In this document: piece by piece, positions 54,845 through 62,032 of the stretch | Numbering within the stretch: the first letter of the stretch is position 1 | Layout of the letters: every line of letters starts with the position of its first letter | Source of the DNA: Streptosporangium roseum DSM 43021 | Lineage (GTDB): Bacteria; Actinomycetota; Actinomycetes; Streptosporangiales; Streptosporangiaceae | Reading direction: 5' to 3' | DNA length: 64,000 nt | NCBI RefSeq assembly: GCF_000024865.1 | Contig: NC_013595.1 | Location: 7,874,001 to 7,938,000, forward strand | Translations under genes and position numbers: made by a program | The notes under the pieces: model-generated | The model's input: only the letters and a program-made list of their open reading frames with translations | What the model was told of the DNA's origin: nothing | Databases searched by the model: none

Positions 54845-55698
54845 TCACGGTTCCCGGTGGGTGAGGTCGAGCCGGGCCAGCCGGTCGGGGTCGGACAGGA
54901 TGTCGATCGCGGCGATCTTGCCGTCGGAGATGGTGAAGCTCATCACGGAGAGCACCTGGTCGTCGATGGTGTTGACGAGGCCGGCGACACCATTGACCAG
55001 GGCAGGATGCGTGGTGGCGGCAGTGGCCATGCGCTGGAAGGTGGCGAGCTGCCGGCCACGGCCGCAACACCCCGGATAACCTTCAGACCGCCGGCGAGCA
55101 CACCGCCGTCGGCGCGCAGCACCACGTCGGGGTCGAGGATGGACACCAGTGCGTCGAAGTCGCCGCCGCGCGCGGCGGCCAGGAACGCGTCCACCACCCG
55201 GCGCTGATCGGCCAGGTCGGGTTCGGGGCCGCGCCGCGCACCCGCTGGCGGGCGCGGCTGGCGAGCTTCTTGGCCGCCGCAGGGGTGCGGTCCACGATGG
55301 GTGCGATCTGGTCGAACGGCAGGCCGAACATGTCGTGCAGCACGAACGTCAGCCGTTCGGCGGGGGTCAGGGATTCCAGCACGACCAGCAGCGCCAGCCC
55401 CACCGCGTCGGCTAGCAGCACTTCCTGTTCCGGGTCGGTGACGTCCTCGCGGCTGATCACCGGGTCCGGCAGGCGGTCCTCCAGTGCCTCCTCGCGCCGG
55501 GCCTTGCGGGCGCGGAGCATGTCCAGGCAGACCCGGCCGACCACGGTGGTCAGACAGCCACCGAGGTTGTCGATGTCGCCGGAGTCCGAGCGCGCCAGCC
55601 GCAGCCAGGCCTCCTGGACCGCGTCCTCGGCCTCGGTGAGTGAGCCGAGCACGCGGTAGGCGACCGCCCTCAGGGCCCGGCGCTCGGGTCGGTGTCAC
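54845..55698 (-). pseudogene. ECF sigma factor, SigJ type, with at least two frameshifts
   Basis: Recognisable in three frames: VLGSLTEAEDAVQEAWLRLA and LTPAERLTFVLHDMFGLPFDQIAPIVDRT (sigma regions 2 and 4), then LADQRRVVDAFLAAARGGDFDALV (SnoaL-like domain), then MATAATTHPALVNGVAGLVNT to a normal stop. Breaks near 55235 and 55045. The 5' part lies in the inverted repeat at 55672-55712; a GTG at 55698 begins VTPTRAP and a one-base shift would join it to the sigma region. Probably inactive. Confidence 0.8.
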
Positions 55699-55938
55699 CA
55701 GACGCAAAGTAGAGCGTCCGCGCTGGTCAGAGGGCCCGGACGGCGGGTGGCCGCCGGAGCGGTTACGGCTGTGGACAACCGGGGCGGGGCAGTGGCCGAA
55801 TCATGGCGTTCGGGCGTCCTAGGGCGCTGACCTGGGCGGATGTGATTCGGACGACCGGACAGAGTTAACGGTCTGTCCGGTCAGACCTCACGCTGAGCTA
55901 CTTTGCCCCTGGTGACACCGACCCGAGCGCCGGGCCCT
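55672..55938. mobile_element. 267-bp element with 41-bp inverted repeats
   Basis: Left repeat 55672-55712 and right repeat 55898-55938 match at 39 of 41 positions in inverted orientation. Each reaches into a neighbouring coding region: sigJ at left, integrase at right, and each contains GTGACACCGACCC. No target duplication is visible. No ORF in between. The length of the repeats resembles Tn3-type ends but the sequence is not a recognised one. Confidence 0.7.
55853..55882. promoter_or_regulatory. Inverted repeat inside the 267-bp element
   Basis: GACCGGACAGA (55853-55863) and TCTGTCCGGTC (55872-55882), perfect 11-bp arms, 8-nt spacer. Could be an operator or recombinase site for the integrase. 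Confidence 0.5.
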
Positions 55939-55960
55939 CGCTGCGGCCGCCGACGCCTAC

Positions 55961-56830
55961 TTGGCCATCCCGCGCACGGCCAACCCCAACACCCACCGCG
56001 CCTACGCCTCAGCCGTCGACCGCGTCATCACCCGGCTCGGCCGCGATCGGCCGCTCGCTGAAGTCGCCGACGCCGAGATCGGAACCGCGCTCGCCGAACT
56101 GTGGGGGGCGAGCGCGTCGGCGACCTGGAACCGCAACCGCGCCGCCATCACCTCCTGGCTGCTCTGGTGCCAGACCAAGAAGCACTGGGCGGTGCCCTCG
56201 GTCCCGGCTGAGGCCGAACGCCGCAAGGAGAGCGTCGACGAGACCCGCGCGGTCGCCAAGAGCACGATCCACCGGCTACTGTCGCGCCGCGACATCCCGC
56301 TCAGGGAGAAAACACTGTGGCGGATGCTCTACGAAACGGCGGCCAGGGCCGCGGAGATCCTCGCCCTGAACGTCGAAGACCTCGACCTGGAGCACCGCCG
56401 CGCCCCCGTCCGCTCCAAGGGCAGCACCACCGAGTGGGTGTACTGGGACCGCGGCACCGCTCACTTGCTGCCCCGCCTGCTCCGGCTCCCCGACGACACG
56501 TCCCGCACCCACGGCCCGCTGTTCCTGTCCGAACGCCGCCCGGTCCCCGCCCGCCGTCCGGCGGCCGCCGACATCTGCCCGCACACCGGCCGCACGCGCC
56601 TGGGCTACGACCGCGCCCGCGTCCTGCTGGACAAGTACGCCGGGCTGGATCTGCACCGGCTGCGCCACAGCGCCGCCACCCACCTCGGCGAGGCTGAGAT
56701 CCCGCTGCAGCTCATCATGGGCAAGACCCGCCGCAAGAACCCCCGCACCGCCATGCGCTACATCAAACCCGGAGCCGAAGCCATCGCCAAGGTCACCGAG
56801 GTCCTGGCACCCCGCCGCCGTACCCACTGA
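55961..56830 (+). CDS. Tyrosine recombinase/integrase
   Basis: 289 residues. N-terminal SAM-like domain (NPNTHRAYASAVDRVI); catalytic domain with first Arg in ETAARAAEIL, LDLHRLRHSAATHLGEAEI box (His-x-x-Arg) and the C-terminal Tyr in NPRTAMRYIKP. All catalytic residues look present. The start is uncertain: TTG 55961 has no ribosome site, and the frame runs back to a stop at 55913; removing one G near 55932 would join it to a GTG at 55914 (VTPTRAP), so the 5' end may be frameshifted. Sits beside Tn3 remnants. Confidence 0.85.
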   Translation: MAIPRTANPNTHRAYASAVDRVITRLGRDRPLAEVADAEIGTALAELWGASASATWNRNRAAITSWLLWCQTKKHWAVPSVPAEAERRKESVDETRAVAKSTIHRLLSRRDIPLREKTLWRMLYETAARAAEILALNVEDLDLEHRRAPVRSKGSTTEWVYWDRGTAHLLPRLLRLPDDTSRTHGPLFLSERRPVPARRPAAADICPHTGRTRLGYDRARVLLDKYAGLDLHRLRHSAATHLGEAEIPLQLIMGKTRRKNPRTAMRYIKPGAEAIAKVTEVLAPRRRTH

Positions 56831-56893
56831 TCAACCGAGTGGCGGCTCGCCGCAGCTATAGGAGTTCCGGGCCGGTACGGGCCGCTCGAAGCC

Positions 56894-57058
56894 GTGGCCT
56901 GCAACAAGGTCAACCTCAAGCGCATTGAGACGCACTGGCCGGACATGCTCCGGGTCGCCGGGTCACTCATCACCAACCAGGTCCGTGCCTACGACCTGCT
57001 GCGGATGTTTGGCCGCGAGGGCCACCCCACCCCGCTCGGGGCGGCGTTCGCCGAGTAA
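56894..57058 (+). pseudogene. Tn3-family transposase fragment (54 codons)
   Basis: VACNKVNLKRIETHWPDMLR and VAGSLITNQVRAYDLLRMFG match the conserved Tn3 TnpA segment that precedes the final catalytic region, but the frame ends in TAA after 54 codons. Different from the 52966-53610 fragment, so more than one Tn3 element decayed here. Confidence 0.75.
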
Positions 57059-57711
57059 GGGCTGGACCTGCAACGGAACCAGAACGCACGATTACCTCTG
57101 TTCATGCAGGTCAACGGGATGCCAAGAGGGTCGTTGGACTGATCGTCGAGGGTGAATGAGCTTTCGGACGCGGTATCGGGCATGATCGAACAAGGGCGCT
57201 TGGGAGGTTGATCGCGTTCCGGAACCCGGCTCTGATCCGCAAGTTTCGGGACGTTGATTCCGGACGGAGTTACGGACGCTTGTCGGGGCCAGTTAGAGCC
57301 CTTGCGCGGCCCTGCTCGATCTTGTCCGTTACTGAGGACTCCCGGACACGAAGATCACCGTCACCCGACGTCACCCACCAGGCCGTCCGCCTCGAAACAG
57401 CGATCAGAGGCGAGCTGCGGGGGTACCGGAACGTACGCTAACGACCCCGCATCAGGCCCGCTCTTCACCCGCTCTGGCCTGCGGGAAAGCGCCTACCGTA
57501 CGAAACGGTTCCATTGCAGGTCCACCTCCGTGTCCCCGGCCGCCAGGCAAGACTTACCCTTTGATCAACAACCGAACGGCCGACGATGTTGAGGCCACTC
57601 GGGTCGGCGTCAAGGATCTCGGCGACCAGGACCAGATCGCCGTCGGCAGGGTCATCGAGAATCTGCTGCGCGCCGACCTCGTAACCGCGAATCGCCGGGC
57701 GGCCTCAGCAG
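57059..57711. other. Gene-poor remnant region
   Basis: 653 bp between the transposase fragment and the TetR gene. Short ORFs show no family resemblance. A stretch near 57417-57450 (GGGGGTACC...CGCTAACG) vaguely recalls a Tn3 end but is unconvincing. Confidence 0.5.
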
Positions 57712-58284
57712 TCAGGCATTCAGCGATCTTTGCACGGCGGCGTCCACTAGCTCGTGGATCTCCTGCTCGGTGAAGATGTCGGGCAGTGTCAGCCGCTCCA
57801 CGATGAGCCAGTTCAGAGCCAGATAGAGGAGAACCGCCGAGGTCGAGTCGCCGGGCAGACCCGAGGCGGCGTGGTTGCCGATGTTGGCGTCGATGTCCTC
57901 GCGGATGCGCTTGGTCAGCACGGCGCGCAGCTCGGGGCGCCGAGTGGACTCAAGCCGGAGCTCGAGCAGGGCCAGGTAGCCGGAGTTGAAGGCGGAGACC
58001 CGATCCACCAGTTCGTGCATGAGCTCGGCGTAGCGGGTTTGGTCCTGCACACCCTCCCGGCTGCGGGCGATCGTGACCTCGTCGGGCAGCAACCGCTCAT
58101 AGATACGCCCGCCGACCTGGGTGAACAGGTCGTCGCGGTTGGCGAAGTAGTTGGAGGCCGTGCCCGGGGGCACGGCCGCCTCCGCGTCGACGGCCCGGAA
58201 GGTCAGCCCCCGTGCTCCTTCCCTGGCCAGCACCTCGATGGCCGCGTCGATCAGCGCCTGCCGCCGCTCGGGATTTCTCCGCAC
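57712..58284 (-). CDS. TetR-family transcriptional regulator
   Basis: 190 residues. HTH at the N-terminus: ALIDAAIEVLAREGARGLTFRAVDAEAAVPPGTASNYF pattern, then a ligand domain with FNSGYLALLELRLESTRRPELRAVL. GTG start 58284. Divergent from the DHFR-like gene across an AGTACTAC direct repeat (58304-58311 and 58332-58339), which it probably binds. Effector unknown. Confidence 0.92.
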   Translation of the reverse strand: MRRNPERRQALIDAAIEVLAREGARGLTFRAVDAEAAVPPGTASNYFANRDDLFTQVGGRIYERLLPDEVTIARSREGVQDQTRYAELMHELVDRVSAFNSGYLALLELRLESTRRPELRAVLTKRIREDIDANIGNHAASGLPGDSTSAVLLYLALNWLIVERLTLPDIFTEQEIHELVDAAVQRSLNA

Positions 58285-58301
58285 TTGACACCACTCCGTC
58301 T

Positions 58302-58340
58302 GTAGTACTACGTTTTGACCACTCCAGACAGAGTACTACA
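58302..58340. promoter_or_regulatory. TetR operator pair in divergent promoter
   Basis: Palindrome GTAGTACTAC at 58302-58311 and a second AGTACTAC at 58332-58339, 28 bp apart. Both contain the AGTACT core. Located between the TetR and DHFR-like genes. Confidence 0.65.
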
Positions 58341-58356
58341 TCGGGAGTTGATCGAT

Positions 58357-58929
58357 ATGCGAAAGCTTGTCTACTACATCGGCGTCTCGCTCGACGGCTA
58401 CATCGCGGGCCCCAACGCCGAGTTCGACTTCTACCCCGTGTCGGACCAGATGGCCGCCTGGATGAATGACCGTTACCCCGAGACGGTCCCCACCCACGTC
58501 CGCAAGCTTGTCGGCCTTGAGGGTGTGCCCAACAAGGTCTTCGACACCCTGGTGATGGGCCGCGGCACCTACGAGCCGGCCCTGGATGCCTCCATCACCA
58601 GCCCGTACTCCCACCTGCGCCAGTACGTTGTCTCCAGCACGCTGACGATCGACGACCCCACGGTGCAGGTGGAGACTGGCGACCCGATCGAGCTCATCCG
58701 GCGGCTGAAAGCCGAGGACACCGGCATGGACATCTACCTGTGCGGCGGCGGCAGACTCGCCGCCTCCCTGCTCCCGGAGATCGACGAGATCATCCTCAAG
58801 AACTACCCCGTGGTGGCGGGCGCAGGCATCCCCATGTTCTCCGGGCAGTTCCGCCCCACCCTCTTCGCCCCCACCCGGCGCGAGACCTTCGACAACGGCG
58901 CCCAGGTCACCTGGCTCACCAGGGTTTAG
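58357..58929 (+). CDS. RibD C-terminal / dihydrofolate-reductase-like protein
   Basis: 190 residues. MRKLVYYIGVSLDGYIAGPN, VMGRGTYEPALDA, YVVSSTLT and DIYLCGGGRLAASLL are the standard features of the DHFR-like RibD family, NADPH-dependent reductases often under TetR control. Not the housekeeping DHFR, which has a different active-site Asp region. Start ATG 58357 with GGGAG upstream. A small gene follows 16 bp later. Confidence 0.9.
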   Translation: MRKLVYYIGVSLDGYIAGPNAEFDFYPVSDQMAAWMNDRYPETVPTHVRKLVGLEGVPNKVFDTLVMGRGTYEPALDASITSPYSHLRQYVVSSTLTIDDPTVQVETGDPIELIRRLKAEDTGMDIYLCGGGRLAASLLPEIDEIILKNYPVVAGAGIPMFSGQFRPTLFAPTRRETFDNGAQVTWLTRV

Positions 58930-58945
58930 CACCCAAGGAGGAAGC

Positions 58946-59104
58946 ATGCATATCAAATTCCCCGCCACGATCACCCAGGCCAAGGCCGAGTATCAGGCCC
59001 GATCGCCGCACCGTCACGACCAGCCGGCGCGCGACCTCAAGCCCACGGGCCGGACCAATCTCTCCCGTCGCCCGACCGCCGTCCCTCGCCGCAGCGGGTA
59101 CTGA
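58946..59104 (+). CDS. Small basic protein, 52 residues
   Basis: MHIKFPATITQAKAEYQARS followed by an Arg/Pro-rich tail ending RRSGY. ATG 58946 has an ideal AAGGAGG five bases upstream and begins 16 bp after the DHFR-like stop, so it is probably cotranscribed. No family recognised. Confidence 0.55.
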   Translation: MHIKFPATITQAKAEYQARSPHRHDQPARDLKPTGRTNLSRRPTAVPRRSGY

Positions 59105-59142
59105 GCGAGCTGGCGCTCCACCCACCACAACGACCCGAAGGT

Positions 59143-59341
59143 GGGGTCCCGGTAGTAATGAAGAAATTTCCAACGGATATGCCGTTGACCTGCGGCGAAG
59201 TGGAGACCCGGGCAATGTCAGCGGTATCTGCGCTTTGGCCCGCCGTATCTACCAACCGGCACACCAGTCCTGCGGCGCCCTCACATCGGAGCAGGTCAGG
59301 GGCATATCCGTTGGATTTTCCGCGATTACTACTGGGACCCC
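59143..59341. mobile_element. Miniature inverted-repeat element, copy 1 (199 bp)
   Basis: Ends GGGGTCCCGGTAGTAAT (left) and the inverted equivalent (right); 41-bp arms match at 34 of 41 positions. Internal sequence is homologous to copy 2 (60927-61124), which lies in inverted orientation. No obvious target duplication. One reading frame yields GNVSGICALARRIYQ and VRGISVG, shared with copy 2. Confidence 0.8.
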
Positions 59342-59665
59342 TATGAGTCGCCCAGGGCTTACTCGATCCACCAGCCACAGAGCGGAGATAAGCACACTCC
59401 GCCGCTTACATCCCAGAAGCCTCCAAGGGCCCGTCAATGCCTCGTTGACGCAACCCCACCAAGACGATCACAATCGAACAAACGAACGCTTACAGGCACA
59501 CCATGGGAGGGGAAAGGGCATGACCATACGGAGATGCGTACGCACGATCGAATGACAGGAAGACGGCACATAAGCTTCCTCCTCCCGAACGTGTCCTCAG
59601 CCGCCAACTAGCGACGCGGTCTTGTTCCCGGAAGTGCCGAGCTGGGGTTTCGCCTCTCAGCCATG

Positions 59666-59708
59666 CATGTTCTCGGAAGTCGTGGCCGTCTCCGCTTCCG
59701 AGAACATG
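59666..59708. terminator. 14-bp perfect hairpin
   Basis: CATGTTCTCGGAAG (59666-59679) and CTTCCGAGAACATG (59695-59708), loop 15 nt. It lies about 100 bp past the stop of the gene at 59807-60661; could be its terminator. No T-run. Confidence 0.5.
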
Positions 59709-59806
59709 AGTCCGGCGAGCTGCGCAGATCTGCTCACCTTGGGGCTGGGGCCGCGTTCGGGAGGAGGGCGCCGTTCTGGACGAGCAGCGGACCAGGGGCG
59801 CAATCC

Positions 59807-60661
59807 TCACAGAGGCCCGTCCGCCATCTGGGCACCGTTGACGCCGTACTGGAGAATCTTGCCGTCACGGCAAACCGGATGTCCGACGGGAAGGAGCGTG
59901 GCCCGTGACGCCGGGTCCCTCTTGTCGAGCCACTCCTCGGTGACCTGGGAGAGTGATCTGCCTGACAGCCGGGCAGGCCGGTGCTTTGCGACCTGGACCC
60001 CATGCTCGTATTGGAAGGCCACTGGCTCGCTGATCTCCCAGGCGCAGATTTCAAAACCCCAGAGTTGCTCGGGATCGCGTAGCACGACCCATCGGGTGAC
60101 CGTGTCCCCGTTATTGGTCACCAGCAGCTCAACCCGCACGACGAAGTAGTCGAAGCGGTACGATTCGGTTTCGTCAAGGTCTATGGCCGCGCTGACGGTT
60201 GAGTGGTCACGGCCCGTGAGGCTGTGAGTCTCACGGAGGAGTGCCAGCCCGCTGGCGGCGGCGCTGGAATGGGGATCGAACTGTAGCACCCGTTCGTACA
60301 GGTCACATGCCTCGATGGCCCTACGCTTTCTTTCTTCGTCCCACCGTTTCGGGTGACGCATTCCCAAGGCCATGTCCCAGAGTTGTCCGCACTGCGTCGA
60401 CAACAGGGTCGCCAGGAGGAGGGTTGCCTCGGCGTCTTGCGGCCGCTTCGTCACCGCTTGTCGCAGCCACTTCTCCGCTTCCGGTAGGTAGCCATAACCG
60501 TCGGTCTGCGTTTCCGACCATGACACCTGCAGCAGCATGTGCCCCAGGTCTCGTGCTGCCTCCGGGTCTTTCGCCGCATCCGCGCGCAGCGCCTTCAGCA
60601 TTTCGCGGGGCGGACGCTTGGCGGCGATCAACCGCCGAACGCGCTCGGGCCAGTTCGTCAT
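59807..60661 (-). CDS. Uncharacterised protein with tetratricopeptide-like helices
   Basis: 284 residues. The first 120 residues are helical with repeats resembling Sel1/TPR (EAEKWLRQAVTKRPQDAEATLLLA, AIEACDLYERVLQFDPHSSAAASGLALL). The second half is rich in beta strands (YRFDYFVVRVELLVTNNGD, LWGFEICAWEISEP) with no known domain. ATG 60661 or 60679 (MGDFRC) are both possible; neither has a strong ribosome site. The frame is open upstream into a mobile element, which is not part of the gene. Bracketed by two copies of the miniature element. Confidence 0.6.
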   Translation of the reverse strand: MTNWPERVRRLIAAKRPPREMLKALRADAAKDPEAARDLGHMLLQVSWSETQTDGYGYLPEAEKWLRQAVTKRPQDAEATLLLATLLSTQCGQLWDMALGMRHPKRWDEERKRRAIEACDLYERVLQFDPHSSAAASGLALLRETHSLTGRDHSTVSAAIDLDETESYRFDYFVVRVELLVTNNGDTVTRWVVLRDPEQLWGFEICAWEISEPVAFQYEHGVQVAKHRPARLSGRSLSQVTEEWLDKRDPASRATLLPVGHPVCRDGKILQYGVNGAQMADGPL

Positions 60662-60822
60662 ACAGCGGAAGTCTCCCATGCGTCGCCGACAGTCCGCGTT
60701 ACAGGCCAGGATTCTCATCGACGCCGGCTGGGGTTTTCCTTGCGACATTCCAGCTCTGCGAGGTCCAGCTCCGCCGCTCCCAGGTACCGCGCTCGTGGGA
60801 CCTGGCCAGGAGGTGCCGCAGC

Positions 60823-60942
60823 ATGGTGTTGGTCCGGGCGACCACGATGCGGGTAGCCGGCCGCGGCTCGCACTACGTGCCCGACACCACCGAGGACTGG
60901 CCCAAGGCGCTGGGCGGCTTCTGGTGCGGGTCCCGGCAGTAA
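60823..60942 (+). CDS. Truncated small ORF ending inside the miniature element
   Basis: 39 residues: MVLVRATTMRVAGRGSHYV then a tail ending in WCGSRQ. AGGAGG lies nine bases before the ATG. The TAA stop is inside the left repeat of element copy 2, so the original gene probably continued and was cut by the insertion. No family recognised. Confidence 0.35.
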   Translation: MVLVRATTMRVAGRGSHYVPDTTEDWPKALGGFWCGSRQ

Positions 60943-61124
60943 TCGCCGACGATCCAACGGATATACCCCTGATCTGCTCTGCTGCGAGGGCGTCCCAGGG
61001 ATGGTGTGCCGGGTAGTGGGTGCGGCGGGCTGGGTCAAGAATGCCGCTGACCTCGCCCAGATGCTCCACATCGACGTTGGTCGGCGATATCCGTTGGATT
61101 CTCGGCGATTACTACCGGGACCCC
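60927..61124. mobile_element. Miniature inverted-repeat element, copy 2 (198 bp)
   Basis: Arms 60927-60967 and 61084-61124 match at 35 of 41 positions; right end reads GATTACTACCGGGACCCC. Homologous to copy 1 in the opposite orientation. Together the copies flank the gene at 59807-60661. Confidence 0.8.
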
Positions 61125-61745
61125 AGGAAAGCCCAGAGTTCCCGCGAACCCAAGGGTCGACGTTGGGCCGTTGGGGCGGTATGGGAGGTTATGCACCCTT
61201 GGGTTCACCAAAACCCAAGGTCGTTCATGGCCGGCCGATCTCGGAGCGGTACCAGGCAGTGCCCAGGACACGGCGACGGCGACCGGCTCGGCCCGGCGAG
61301 CGGCTGGGGACGCCTGAGCTGGTGTACGGAGCCAACCCCCGCGTGATCAGGCGTTCTCTGTCAGGGCAACGCTCAACACCGGACCAAGGCGTCCATGGAC
61401 GGGCCGACCACGCGCCTCCTCATCTTCACCACCACTACAAAAACCTCAACGAAGAGGAAGAGGCTTCACCGATCCCGAGATCCCTTCAACTGCTGGACCG
61501 ACGTCTTCTGTACGGAGAACGCCCAGGTCTTCTGTACGGAGAACGCCCAGGTCCTGGAGCTATGGCGGCGATGGAGGGCTCAGGGAACTGTGGGGTTATT
61601 CCTTAGAGCCAATCCGGCCCCACGCCGGGCACGGCCATCCACAGCCGAAACCCCGGCTTCCATTCCTGTCACCCGACCTGCGGTCTCCGCCCGCAGGTCG
61701 GCAGCGGGTTCGTTGGTTTCTGCTCCATTGCTACTGAGACCCCCC
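61125..61745. other. Gene-poor stretch with small repeats
   Basis: 621 bp without a convincing gene. Contains a 12-bp inverted repeat (GAACCCAAGGGT at 61146-61157, ACCCTTGGGTTC at 61195-61206) and a 24-bp perfect tandem duplication (61503-61526 and 61527-61550). Confidence 0.55.
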
Positions 61746-62018
61746 TCACGGGGCGGCCGCGAGGAACTCCACCAGCGCAGCGAAATGTTCCCTCGTCCGT
61801 TCCGACACCCACGGCCGCCGGAACGGTTCCACCTTCTCCTCAACCTGCTGCACCTCAGCGACCAGACGCCGCGCGGCCGCCAACACCTCGACGTCCCCAT
61901 GCAGATACAGCGCCGTCGACAACGCCGACACGGCCACCGCGACGTCCATCGACAGGCCACGCAGCTCCCCGTCGGGTGCCACCGGAATACGGCAGAAACG
62001 GGCCGCAGGCATGATCAT
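61746..62018 (-). CDS. Hypothetical small protein, 90 residues
   Basis: One compact helical protein: MIMPAARFCRIPVAPDGELR, MDVAVAVSALSTALYLHGD, then VQQVEEKVEPFRRPW. Codon use is typical of the genome (high GC at third positions). It begins 14 bp after the stop of the WD40 kinase, in the same direction, so it is probably in the same operon. No ribosome site is obvious. Function unknown. Confidence 0.55.
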   Translation of the reverse strand: MIMPAARFCRIPVAPDGELRGLSMDVAVAVSALSTALYLHGDVEVLAAARRLVAEVQQVEEKVEPFRRPWVSERTREHFAALVEFLAAAP

Positions 62019-62032
62019 CGATCGGAATCACT

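Noticed and set aside
57417..57450. Tn3 terminal inverted repeat
   Set aside because: GGGG start and CGCTAA end recall Tn3 ends, but no partner repeat was found and the internal match is poor.
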